This document shows, piece by piece, positions 1 to 8,081 of a DNA stretch of 64,000 nt. The stretch lies in NCBI GenBank assembly GCA_051251725.1, contig JBPOFN010000016.1, forward strand, positions 1-64,000, in the 5' to 3' direction. Origin of the DNA: JALZUE01 sp051251725 (lineage in GTDB: Bacteria > Pseudomonadota > Gammaproteobacteria > Enterobacterales > Alteromonadaceae). Positions within the stretch are counted from its first letter, which is position 1, and each line of letters begins with the position of its first letter. The notes under the pieces were generated by a model. That model had not been told where the DNA came from. It did not search any database and saw only the letters and a program-made list of their open reading frames with translations. The position numbers were made by a program, and so were the translations under genes.

Positions 1-6
1 AAAATA

Positions 7-1350
7 TTAAGCCGGAATTTCAATACCACATTCGCGCATTTTAGCAATTTTATAGCGTAAAGTTCTTGGGCTAATGCCTAACTTTTCAGCGACATCTTTA
101 CGACTACCGCGACAAGCTAATAAGGTTTCAAGAATGATCTGATGCTCTTGCTGTTTTAACTCATTACCTAATAAATCGCTGCCAGCCGTTTCAGGAATTC
201 TTTCTTCGGTAATAATAGCACTGTCAAATTGCTCAATAAGAATATCGCCAGCGCCAATTTGATTATCAGATTGTAAAATTAACGCGCGCTGCACGACATT
301 ATCTAATTCACGGACATTGCCTGGCCAATCATAAGCATTTAATTTATTTTTTGCATTGACCGTTAATTCAGGGATAGCATCGCCAGATTTTTGACAATGG
401 CGTTTAATTAAATGTTGCGTCAACGGTAATATATCCGCACGACGCTCAGCAAGCGGTAACCAAGTTAATGGAAAAACATTTAAACGATAATATAAATCTT
501 CTCTAAAAACACCGGCTTGCACTGCTTCTTTTAAATTACGATTACTGGTCGCTATCACTCTAACATTTAACTGGATGGTTTTTCGGCCGCCTAAGCGTTC
601 TACTTCACGCTCTTGTAAAACCCGCAAAATTTTCGCCTGTAAGCCTAAGTCCATTTCGGTAATTTCATCTAATAAAATGGTGCCGCCATTGGCTTGTTCG
701 AATTTACCTGGACAGGATTGAATGGCGCCGGTAAAAGCACCTTTTTCATAGCCAAATAACGTTGCTTCCAACATATTTTCAGGTATTGCAGCACAGTTAA
801 TCGCAACAAATATTTCTTCAGCTCGTGGTGAATTAGCATGAATATATTGCGCTAATACTTCTTTACCTGAGCCGCTTGGTCCTAAAACCATCACTGATGC
901 TTCTGTGGTCGCCACTTTTTTAGCTAATAACAATAATTCTTTACTTGTCGGATCCGCCACAATTGGCTCTGCTGCCGAGTGCATTGGCAAAGGCAAATAT
1001 TGGTTAACCATATTAAGCAAAACTTCAGGGGCAAAAGGTTTGGCCATATAATTAGCCGCGCCATCTTTAATCGCTTGCACCGCATCATCAATAGTGCCGT
1101 AAGCTGTCATCATTAACACTGGCATATTCGGCCAAGTGTTTTTAATATTTCTTAATAAGTTAAGTCCACTCATTCCGCCCATTTGAACATCGGAAACCAC
1201 TAAATCGATAGCTTGATGTTTTAACAGTATTAAAGCCGCTTCACCTGAGTCGGCCTCAAAACATTCATAACCAGATAATAACAAGGTGTCGAGTAAGGCT
1301 TCGCGTAGACCTGCATCGTCTTCTACGACTAATATTTTACTTTTGCTCAT
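7..1350 (-). CDS. flrC: FlrC, sigma-54-dependent flagellar response regulator
   Basis: The protein (447 aa) has an N-terminal receiver domain (about 1-120) with the phospho-acceptor Asp54 and Lys104. A sigma-54 AAA+ domain follows, with Walker A GPSGSGKE at 157-164, the sigma-54 contact loop GAFTGA at 204-209 and Walker B GGTILLDE at 222-229. A Fis-type helix-turn-helix closes the protein. This is the NtrC-like architecture of Vibrio FlrC and Pseudomonas FleR, which is phosphorylated by FlrB and activates basal-body, hook and major flagellin genes from sigma-54 promoters. The start codon lies inside the 3' end of flrB (14-bp overlap), so the two are translationally coupled. Its downstream side is at the window edge, where fliE would be expected in this group. 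Family assignment is secure; the exact target genes are inferred. Confidence 0.95.
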   Translation of the reverse strand: MSKSKILVVEDDAGLREALLDTLLLSGYECFEADSGEAALILLKHQAIDLVVSDVQMGGMSGLNLLRNIKNTWPNMPVLMMTAYGTIDDAVQAIKDGAANYMAKPFAPEVLLNMVNQYLPLPMHSAAEPIVADPTSKELLLLAKKVATTEASVMVLGPSGSGKEVLAQYIHANSPRAEEIFVAINCAAIPENMLEATLFGYEKGAFTGAIQSCPGKFEQANGGTILLDEITEMDLGLQAKILRVLQEREVERLGGRKTIQLNVRVIATSNRNLKEAVQAGVFREDLYYRLNVFPLTWLPLAERRADILPLTQHLIKRHCQKSGDAIPELTVNAKNKLNAYDWPGNVRELDNVVQRALILQSDNQIGAGDILIEQFDSAIITEERIPETAGSDLLGNELKQQEHQIILETLLACRGSRKDVAEKLGISPRTLRYKIAKMRECGIEIPA

Positions 1351-2497
1351 AGTTATTCTCCTGTGCCGAAAAGGCTTTGGAAACCATTTTATTGTCGGTG
1401 ATCAAAGGCAAGCAAATTGAAAATTCAGCCCCTGATGTCGCGGTCTCGATTGCCGGTTGGATCAATTTAATATCACCGTGATGAGATTTAACCACAGATT
1501 TAACCACCGCTAAGCCAAGCCCTGTGCCGTTAATTTTTGAAGTATAAAAAGGTTCGAATATTTTATCGGCAAGCTCTGGCGCAATACCTTGGCCATTATC
1601 TTTGATATTGATATAAACTTTATCTTGCTGACATTCGCTGCTAATTGAAATTTTTGCGCCACCAGCGATGGCCTGTAATGAATTTTGTACTAAATTTTGA
1701 ATCGCCCCTGAAAGCGCATTTTTATTGCCCAGTATTTGACAATCATGCCGGCAAAGTTCGACCGATAATTCAGCTTTCGCTTTTGTTATTAACCCTTCCA
1801 TGCCCTGTGCGACTTCATTTAATAAACCATTAACACTCATCGCTTTTACTAATTGCTCTTTACCACTTTTAGCAAATAACAACATGTCATTTACTTGGCT
1901 TTCAAGATCTTGCAAGCGTGACATCAATTTCCCCTGAAAACTTCTTTTAGCTTCAGTACTTAAATTAGGGGTCGCTAAATTGGCGCCATATAACATAGCT
2001 GAAGCGAGTGGCGTTCTAATTTGATGAGCTAGCGATGACACCATTCGACCTAGAGATGATAAGCGCTGCATTTGGCTGATTTTATCTTGTAGTAACCGTG
2101 TTTCGGTTAGGTCGGTGATCATAATTAATTGGCCAGGCTGATTATCAAGTGCTGAAATTTCTAATTTGACTCGGCGGCCATCTTTTAAGGAAACTTCATG
2201 CCAATCATCAGCTCTTGGTTTAAAGGAGCGGCGAATAACATCAAACCACGCATGACCTAGAATGGGTTCGTCTAAAAATGACTTAGCTATTTTATTTACC
2301 TTAACGACAATGCCATTACCATCAAGCATTACTAAGCCTGTTGGCATAGCTTCAATAATTTGCTGCTGTTGATAACATTGCTGACGTAATTCATCTAATT
2401 CACCAGGATAGGTTTCACTGGCAAGTTGACCCATAGGACGAGCCCAAAAATCTTGTTGCTGAGTCGATGCTACTCTTGTATCAAATGCTAAAGTCAT
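1337..2497 (-). CDS. flrB: FlrB, flagellar sensor histidine kinase
   Basis: This is a soluble histidine kinase with no membrane segment. It has a PAS-like region in the N-terminal third, then an H-box with SLAHQIRTPL (His158 from the start used here), an N-box (QNLVQNSLQAI), and G-boxes DNGQGI and GTGLGL. It is the cognate kinase of FlrC in Vibrio-type flagellar hierarchies (FleS in Pseudomonas). I place the start at 2497 (386 aa) because a GGAAA-like ribosome site precedes it. A longer reading from 2536 adds 13 residues but has no recognisable ribosome site. The gene overlaps flrC and lies downstream of a sigma-54-like element. Unlike Vibrio, it is not adjacent to flrA: about 2.9 kb of plus-strand genes separates them. 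Confidence 0.93.
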   Translation of the reverse strand: MTLAFDTRVASTQQQDFWARPMGQLASETYPGELDELRQQCYQQQQIIEAMPTGLVMLDGNGIVVKVNKIAKSFLDEPILGHAWFDVIRRSFKPRADDWHEVSLKDGRRVKLEISALDNQPGQLIMITDLTETRLLQDKISQMQRLSSLGRMVSSLAHQIRTPLASAMLYGANLATPNLSTEAKRSFQGKLMSRLQDLESQVNDMLLFAKSGKEQLVKAMSVNGLLNEVAQGMEGLITKAKAELSVELCRHDCQILGNKNALSGAIQNLVQNSLQAIAGGAKISISSECQQDKVYINIKDNGQGIAPELADKIFEPFYTSKINGTGLGLAVVKSVVKSHHGDIKLIQPAIETATSGAEFSICLPLITDNKMVSKAFSAQENNYEQK

Positions 2498-2606
2498 AAT
2501 AACGTTTCCATTTACCGTTTGTAACCAACAAAGCATTTACTATGCCACAGGATAATTTTCTATATTTTTCATAATGTTGAATAACAAAAAAGCTAAATGT
2601 CAATTG

Positions 2607-2624
2607 TTTGGCAAGGTATTGCAT
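2607..2624 (+). promoter_or_regulatory. Second sigma-54-like element, plus strand
   Basis: TTTGGCAAGGTATTGCAT on the plus strand is a close match to TTGGCA-N5-TTGCA. It overlaps the minus-strand element for flrBC by a few bases. It could be an additional promoter toward the 95-residue gene, a decoy RpoN site, or chance from the partly palindromic sequence. Confidence 0.4.
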
Positions 2625-2636
2625 CTTTAACGCCAA
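2620..2636 (-). promoter_or_regulatory. Sigma-54-type promoter element for flrBC
   Basis: Read on the minus strand the element is TTGGCGTTAAAGATGCA, which keeps the GG-N10-GC spacing of the -24/-12 RpoN consensus. A start about 12 nt downstream of the GC would give a leader of roughly 110 nt to flrB at 2497. In Vibrio flrBC is activated by FlrA with sigma-54, so the position is as expected. Called by eye. Confidence 0.6.
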
Positions 2637-2696
2637 TATTTCTCTACCCCCCTAAAAAAACCAACAAAGTCATTAATTAACAATATGTTATAAACT

Positions 2697-2713
2697 TTGG
2701 CGCAAGATATGCT
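2697..2713 (+). promoter_or_regulatory. Sigma-54-type promoter element for the 95-residue gene
   Basis: TTTGGCGCAAGATATGC on the plus strand has GG (2699-2700) and GC (2711-2712) separated by 10 nt. The predicted start near 2724 leaves a leader of about 42 nt to the ATG at 2766. Called by eye. Confidence 0.55.
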
Positions 2714-2765
2714 GTACTTTTAACGAACGAACACTTAATTCACAGAATAAACAGGAGATAACGCT

Positions 2766-3053
2766 ATGTTAGTTGTAAGTGGTGTTGCAGAATCTATGCG
2801 GACAGACAATAAAATAGTAAAAGGCCAAACTTATGGTTTTAGCTTATTTTGTCAAAATGAAATATTAGACGAACAGTTAGAAACGATTGAAAACTATATG
2901 ATAGGTAAAGGCTTAGATAATATCGTCATCAAAGAGCAGGAATTCATTGATAGTGAAAATGATCTAGCACACGAAGTTTTAGTTGATGCTTTTCAGGCGG
3001 CTATAACGGAAGGTATTTCTGGTGTTATTAATAAAACACCATTAGCGGCTTAA
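2766..3053 (+). CDS. Unrecognised 95-residue protein between flrA and flrB
   Basis: I do not recognise a family. The reading frame begins with ATG preceded by AGGAG at good spacing (8 nt). The protein is acidic and soluble, with no signal peptide and no membrane helix. Its first half (about 1-60) has a strand-rich pattern (VKGQTYGFSLFC, NIVIKEQEF). Its second half (about 65-90) looks like an amphipathic helix ending in a Gly/Ile-rich tail. It is divergent from flrBC, and a sigma-54-like element lies about 55 nt upstream, so it may belong to the flagellar regulon. A 21-bp inverted repeat follows the stop. Codon use and the ribosome site support a real gene; the function is unknown. Confidence 0.75.
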   Translation: MLVVSGVAESMRTDNKIVKGQTYGFSLFCQNEILDEQLETIENYMIGKGLDNIVIKEQEFIDSENDLAHEVLVDAFQAAITEGISGVINKTPLAA

Positions 3054-3085
3054 ATGCTATTCAACAATAGTTTAGAGTAAGGTTA

Positions 3086-3149
3086 GTTTCTTTAAAAAAC
3101 GTAAATCATCTCAAATATTTCGAGTGCTATTTACGCTTTTTAAAGAAAC
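3086..3149. repeat. Long imperfect hairpin (21-bp arms) after the 95-residue gene
   Basis: The arms 3086-3106 and 3129-3149 are inverted repeats with one G/A difference (still a G-U pair in RNA) around a 22-nt centre. The arms are AT-rich and begin GTTTCTTTAAAAA. The hairpin lies 33 nt after the stop codon and may act as a terminator or 3' stabiliser, although no clean U-tract follows. It is the main content of the 357-nt gap before the S9 peptidase gene. Confidence 0.6.
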
Positions 3150-3410
3150 TTTAACCGTTCATCACCTCGGTCTTTAATAGCACCTGCATGCGAGTTTTAT
3201 TCAATAAATTTTCTATAACAAAATACAAACCCTGCTAAAAAATCAATAAAACACTCAAAAGTGGCTAACCGCAACAGCTAAACCTTGTTACTAAATGGTG
3301 GACTTTGTTATAAAAATCAGAATATTGTAGCGAATAGATCCAACTTCATTTGTTATTGCTTCCTTTATCTTTTTCAGTACAATGTCTGGATTAAAAAAAG
3401 GAATATTTTA

Positions 3411-5357
3411 ATGCGCCCTTCATTACTCTTTATTATTACTTGTATTTCTCTCTTAAGTTTTTTTTCAACCGCCGAAAATAAACTTATCCCGCTGGCTGTT
3501 TATGCTGATAATCCTGAAGTTAGCTTAATGACCATTTCTCCTGACGGCACCAGAATAGCTTACGTGGCAATGCAGGAAAATAATCAAGTTTTGCTTATTA
3601 AAGAGATAGCCACAGAAAAAGTTTTAGGTGGTATGACTGTCAGTGGCATGAATACTCAAGGTGCTTACTTTATCGATAATTTCAGAGTGATATTAAGAGC
3701 ATCACAATACAAAAAAATCCTTGGCTTTGAAGGTAGACACGACTTTGGTGTCGCCTTTGTTTATGATATTCGCACAAATGAAATCAGACAATTATTAATA
3801 CCTGGATTTGGTATTTATACCGGACAAGGTAATGTTGACAACATTATTGGTTTATCACCAGATAATAAGACAGCTTATATGCCTGCTTATTATAGTGAGG
3901 ATAATGAGAGAGTTGGAGACCCAATTTATACCGTAATGAAAGTAAACACCCTGAAAAAAAATAAACCTAGACAAATTAATATAGGTAGCCACGATGCTGT
4001 GGACTTTTTTCTTGATGAAAATGGTAAACCGCTTGCGCGCGAAAGGTTTAATAAAAAAAATAACAAACATAGCGTACAAAGTTATATAGAGGGCGACTGG
4101 CTTGAAATCTTTAGTGAAATAACAGCCTATCGCTATCGTGGATTTTCTGGTTTAACACCTGATAAAAAATCTTTGGTAATGACAACAACAGGTGAAAATG
4201 GCCGTCGACAATATTTCGCCATGTCATTAAAAGACGGGACAATTTCAGCGCCACTATTTGTCAGAGATGATGCCGATGTAGAATATGTACTCAAAGATAT
4301 TCAGCGTATTGTTTATGGTGTGCAATATTCCGGCTTTAAACCTAGTTATGCTTTTTTTGACGACAAGCTAACTAAAACCTTTGCTGCGATTCAAAATGCC
4401 ATGCCTGATAATAGCTTTATTTTGGTTGATCATACCCCCGATTGGTCAAAAATAATCTTTAAAATTGAAGGTGGCGAACAATCCGGCGAATATATTTTAT
4501 TTGCCAATAATGGCTTTAGTTTTCTAACATCGAGCCGCTCTAAAATATCAGGCGCTATGGTTAACCCCGTAAAAGAATATAACTATAACGCTCGCGATGG
4601 TTATAAAATCCTAACATTATTAACTTACCCTAAAGGTCAAACGTCCACTAAGCAAAAGCTGCCAGCGGTTATTATGCCGCACGGTGGACCTGAGTCTTAT
4701 GACACAATTAGATTTAATTGGCTTGCCCAATATTTAGCGAGTCGCGGAGTCTTAGTGATCCAACCACAATTTAGGGGCTCAAAGGGATTTGGTATTGAGC
4801 ACTTAATTAAAGGGCGAGGTGAATGGGGACAATTAATTCAAGACGATATAACTGATGCGGTTATGGCGCTTAGTAAAGACGAACAGATAGATCCTGATCG
4901 TGTCTGTATTATGGGTTCGAGTTATGGTGGTTATGCTGCCTTAGCTGGAGCAACCTTTACGCCTGATTTATATCAATGCGCAATATCAATCAATGGTATT
5001 AGTGATGTCGAAGAAATGTTAGCTTTTGAAAAAAAGGAGCATGGCGAGCAAAGTGAAGCCTATGCCTATTGGCAAGAAGTCATTAATCGTAAAGGTTTAG
5101 ATGCGGATTTTATTAAATCCATTTCTCCGATAAATTATGTAGAAAAAATCAAAGTTCCTATCTTACTTATTCACGGCTCAAGAGATAAAGTAGTTGAATT
5201 CGACCAGTCTGATGACATGTTTGATGCCTTGGAGGATGCAGATAAAGATGTAAAATTCGTAGAAATTAAGGGAGAAGGTCATACTTTTCTGAATAACGAA
5301 GCAAGACTGAAAACCTTAACCGCGATTGATGAATTTTTAACTAAACATCTACTGTAA
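3411..5357 (+). CDS. Exported S9 family prolyl-oligopeptidase-like serine peptidase
   Basis: The start at 3411 gives 648 aa, has AAAAAGGAA as ribosome site and begins directly with a signal peptide (hydrophobic core about 4-18, likely cut near FSTA/EN). An upstream in-frame extension to 3285 has no ribosome site and would bury the signal. The N-terminal part (about 25-390) is the beta-propeller region typical of S9 enzymes. The C-terminal alpha/beta-hydrolase domain carries the nucleophile motif GSSYGG (Ser504), Asp592 in HGSRDKVV and His624 in GEGHTF. It resembles acylaminoacyl-peptidase or dipeptidyl-peptidase types (S9C), which release N-terminal peptides in the periplasm. It stands alone between flrA and flrBC, convergent with flrA. 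No flagellar role is evident. Confidence 0.92.
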   Translation: MRPSLLFIITCISLLSFFSTAENKLIPLAVYADNPEVSLMTISPDGTRIAYVAMQENNQVLLIKEIATEKVLGGMTVSGMNTQGAYFIDNFRVILRASQYKKILGFEGRHDFGVAFVYDIRTNEIRQLLIPGFGIYTGQGNVDNIIGLSPDNKTAYMPAYYSEDNERVGDPIYTVMKVNTLKKNKPRQINIGSHDAVDFFLDENGKPLARERFNKKNNKHSVQSYIEGDWLEIFSEITAYRYRGFSGLTPDKKSLVMTTTGENGRRQYFAMSLKDGTISAPLFVRDDADVEYVLKDIQRIVYGVQYSGFKPSYAFFDDKLTKTFAAIQNAMPDNSFILVDHTPDWSKIIFKIEGGEQSGEYILFANNGFSFLTSSRSKISGAMVNPVKEYNYNARDGYKILTLLTYPKGQTSTKQKLPAVIMPHGGPESYDTIRFNWLAQYLASRGVLVIQPQFRGSKGFGIEHLIKGRGEWGQLIQDDITDAVMALSKDEQIDPDRVCIMGSSYGGYAALAGATFTPDLYQCAISINGISDVEEMLAFEKKEHGEQSEAYAYWQEVINRKGLDADFIKSISPINYVEKIKVPILLIHGSRDKVVEFDQSDDMFDALEDADKDVKFVEIKGEGHTFLNNEARLKTLTAIDEFLTKHLL

Positions 5358-5389
5358 ATAGCATCAATGTTTTAGCTGCTAAAAACAAT

Positions 5390-5433
5390 AAGACTCCTCA
5401 TATAGCACCAATATGCTATAAATGAGGAGTCTT
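5390..5433. terminator. Bidirectional terminator between the S9 peptidase gene and flrA
   Basis: A strong inverted repeat has arms built on AAGACTCCTCATATAGC and its complement around a short loop, followed by a T-rich tail on the plus side. It lies between two convergent stop codons (5357 and 5463) and would serve both genes. Confidence 0.8.
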
Positions 5434-5462
5434 TATATTTAACAACAAATGTCTTATTAAGC

Positions 5463-6932
5463 TTATTTTTGCAGCTCGTATTTTTTCATTTTTTCAACCA
5501 GCGTAGTTCTTCGCATCCCTAATAACTCAGCTGAGCGAGCAACCACGCCATCAGTTTTTTCAAGCGCTTGATTAATTAGCGAAACTTCTAGATCGGCTAA
5601 ATACTCTTTTAAATTCAGGCCTTCATCTGGTAAGCCATTAACCATTGGCTGGGCTGTATTCTCATCATCAAAATCACTGCCGTCGTCGTCATCATAATCA
5701 GTAAAATCAAAGCCTGAAAAAAGCTCATTAATCGCTTCTCTTTCTTGTAACTCTTCCGGATATTCTGGCTGATATTCTTCTACATCAATATGGCGATACT
5801 TCTGCGGTAGTTCAGAAACATCAACAACTTGCTCACCATACATAATGATCATACGTTCAATTAAATTTGATAACTCGCGGACATTACCTGACCACGGGTG
5901 CTCCATTAAAGAAGCGATCGCGGTGTCGGTAAAACGTACAGTTTGATTTTGCTCACTTTCGAAACGCGTCATTAATTCTTTAATTAATAGCGGGATATCT
6001 TCTTTACGCTCTCGTAATGCTGGTGTGTCGATCGGAAAAACATTTAAGCGATAATACAAATCTTCACGAAAATCGTTATTTTCAATCATCTTCTCAAGGT
6101 GTTGATGCGTAGCTGCAATAATACGAACATTGGCTTTAATACTTTTAGCACCGCCAACCCGTTCAAAAGTGCGTTCTTGTAGCACTCGCAGTAATTTAAC
6201 TTGCATCGGTTGTGGCATATCGCCAATTTCATCTAAAAAGAGTGTCCCACCTTCCGCTAATTCAAACCGCCCTTTACGCGTTGAAATAGCGCCAGTAAAC
6301 GCGCCTTTTTCATGGCCGAATAATTCACTTTCTAATAACTCACCTGGGATAGCACCACAGTTAACCGGAACAAACGGGCCATTGGCACGATCAGACAAGT
6401 TATGAATGTTGCGGGCAACCACCTCTTTACCTGTTCCTGACTCACCAAGTACTAAAACATTGGCAGCGGTACTTGCTACTTGCTCAATTAAAAATCGTAC
6501 TTGTTGCATCGGCTCACTAATACCCACTAATGAGCGAAATAATGGGTTATGGCCTGGCCCCTTGCCTGATTTTAACGGCAACTTATTATGATATTGATGA
6601 CAATGATGAACCAGCTCAGTCAGCTGGGCATAATTTAATGGTACTGATAATTGACCAATAACATTAATCGCACCACTAATGGCATTATGATCAAGTAAAT
6701 CATGGGTAATAAAAGGGCTTTGCGGATGTTCTTTAATAAAGGTTCGGATAGTGCTGCTGATATTACCCGCAACAATAACCGTTAAAATAGGCGCTGAATC
6801 GCGATAAAAAGTGGCCAATTCATCTTCATTGCAAGCAACATAATGCTCGCCAACAAAAGCTAAAACAGTTTCGAGTTGTTGTCGACGCTGGATGTCGTTA
6901 TCAACGACTAAAATATTTTTATGGGCTTGCAT
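5463..6932 (-). CDS. flrA: FlrA/FleQ, master sigma-54 activator of flagellar genes
   Basis: The 489-aa protein has an atypical receiver-like N-terminal domain (about 5-120), a sigma-54 AAA+ domain with Walker A GESGTGKE (163-170), GAFTGA (210-215) and Walker B GGTLFLDE (228-235), and a Fis-type helix-turn-helix (about 460-485). The linker motif LFRS (131-134) and the ERKED segment (309-312 region) match the positions that bind cyclic di-GMP in Pseudomonas FleQ, so c-di-GMP control is likely. A highly acidic insert (about 409-424, run of Asp) lies between the AAA+ and DNA-binding domains and is unusual. FlrA starts the flagellar cascade and activates flrBC. The gene is monocistronic, convergent with the S9 gene. 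A weak sigma-70-like TAATAT box lies upstream. Confidence 0.95.
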   Translation of the reverse strand: MQAHKNILVVDNDIQRRQQLETVLAFVGEHYVACNEDELATFYRDSAPILTVIVAGNISSTIRTFIKEHPQSPFITHDLLDHNAISGAINVIGQLSVPLNYAQLTELVHHCHQYHNKLPLKSGKGPGHNPLFRSLVGISEPMQQVRFLIEQVASTAANVLVLGESGTGKEVVARNIHNLSDRANGPFVPVNCGAIPGELLESELFGHEKGAFTGAISTRKGRFELAEGGTLFLDEIGDMPQPMQVKLLRVLQERTFERVGGAKSIKANVRIIAATHQHLEKMIENNDFREDLYYRLNVFPIDTPALRERKEDIPLLIKELMTRFESEQNQTVRFTDTAIASLMEHPWSGNVRELSNLIERMIIMYGEQVVDVSELPQKYRHIDVEEYQPEYPEELQEREAINELFSGFDFTDYDDDDGSDFDDENTAQPMVNGLPDEGLNLKEYLADLEVSLINQALEKTDGVVARSAELLGMRRTTLVEKMKKYELQK

Positions 6933-7164
6933 ACGCTTATTAATACCTTTTAGTTATAAAGGTATATTAGTCAGCCCAGAAAAATAAGCAACAATAAATT
7001 GACGTTAGGCGTCATAAAAATGACTAAAGCGAAAAAGCTATACCTAGCTTATCTGCTATTTTATAATGCGCTGGCTATAACTGCATGATAAATTTATTAA
7101 TATTATTGAATTTAATAAACTGCTGATAGCAAAGGATCTTTACAATACACAATGGAATTATTAA

Positions 7165-7923
7165 ATGAACAAATTGAATCTTATCTCTTCAGCTCTGTTA
7201 TTAAGCACGCTTGGTTTTAACACTGTCGCGCAAGCAAATACTTTCCAAAAAGAAGCAGCTGTTGCTTATGCAAATACTGATTATCTTGATGTTTTAATCG
7301 CTGGCTTTACTTATCACTTTAGTGAGCAAGCAACAAATAAAGGCCCTTGGGCTGAAGCAGGATTTTTAAATAAATCATCTTTTGCCAGCGCAGCGATCAC
7401 TTATGCTGACGCAGATTATTGGGGCAGTGAAACAGGTTTTTCTCTTATGGGTCAAGGGATGATCAATGATACTTTTTTTATTAATGCTGATTATTCAAAA
7501 ATAGATGATTTTAAATCGATTGGTATTGGCGCTGGTGCTTATCTCACCGATACCAGTGCAGTATATTTCAATTATAATAATATTGATAACAGTGCTTTTA
7601 ATGATGATTCAGATTACGAATTCACACTTGGTTATAAAAATATTGTCCAGCTAAATAATAATAACTCTGTTGCTTTTACTGCTCAAGCGAGCAAATACGA
7701 AGGTGAAGAACAGACTTACGGCCTCAATGCTGATTATTATTTTACGCCAAAAACATATCTTGGTTTAGGGCTTACTTATATTGATTACAACGAATATGGC
7801 AGCCATACAAACTTTGAACTATCAGCCGGCCACTTTTTCAATAATCAAGTAGGTGTTGATGTTTCTTATATGAATGGTGACCTTGACGATACTACAACGA
7901 TTAGCGCTGTGTTCCGTTTTTAA
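7165..7923 (+). CDS. Putative outer-membrane beta-barrel (porin-like) protein
   Basis: The 252-aa product starts with a classical signal peptide, likely cut after VAQA (residue 24). The mature part is made of alternating hydrophobic/polar strands rich in Tyr, Asn and Asp and ends in Phe (AVFRF), the usual C-terminal signal for BAM-dependent insertion. There are no cysteines in the mature part. It is likely an 8-12-stranded barrel, but the substrate is unknown. It is divergent from flrA and ends at its own terminator, so it is probably an independent gene at the edge of the glycan island. Confidence 0.75.
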   Translation: MNKLNLISSALLLSTLGFNTVAQANTFQKEAAVAYANTDYLDVLIAGFTYHFSEQATNKGPWAEAGFLNKSSFASAAITYADADYWGSETGFSLMGQGMINDTFFINADYSKIDDFKSIGIGAGAYLTDTSAVYFNYNNIDNSAFNDDSDYEFTLGYKNIVQLNNNNSVAFTAQASKYEGEEQTYGLNADYYFTPKTYLGLGLTYIDYNEYGSHTNFELSAGHFFNNQVGVDVSYMNGDLDDTTTISAVFRF

Positions 7924-7960
7924 TTAATCATCATTTATCTGTAAGTACAGCAATTTTAAT

Positions 7961-7992
7961 AAAGCCAGTGATATGCTTCGCTGGCTTTTTTT
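7961..7992 (+). terminator. Rho-independent terminator of the porin-like gene
   Basis: AAAGCCAG (7961-7968) pairs with CTGGCTTT (7981-7988), followed by a T-run. It starts 38 nt after the stop codon. Confidence 0.85.
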
Positions 7993-8081
7993 ATCTGTTA
8001 AAATGAGTATCAATTAAGTAAATATACGGCTCTATTCGGGAATAAATTTTTCCAATTTACTTCGCTAATAACCGCGCTAAT

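Noticed and set aside
3285..3410. In-frame extension upstream of the S9 peptidase start
   Set aside because: No ribosome site, and it would place 42 residues before an intact signal peptide; the ATG at 3411 has AAAAAGGAA in front.
6990..7025. TGACG-ttagg-CGTCA inverted repeat upstream of flrA as an operator
   Set aside because: Only 5-bp arms and no known match; too weak to report.
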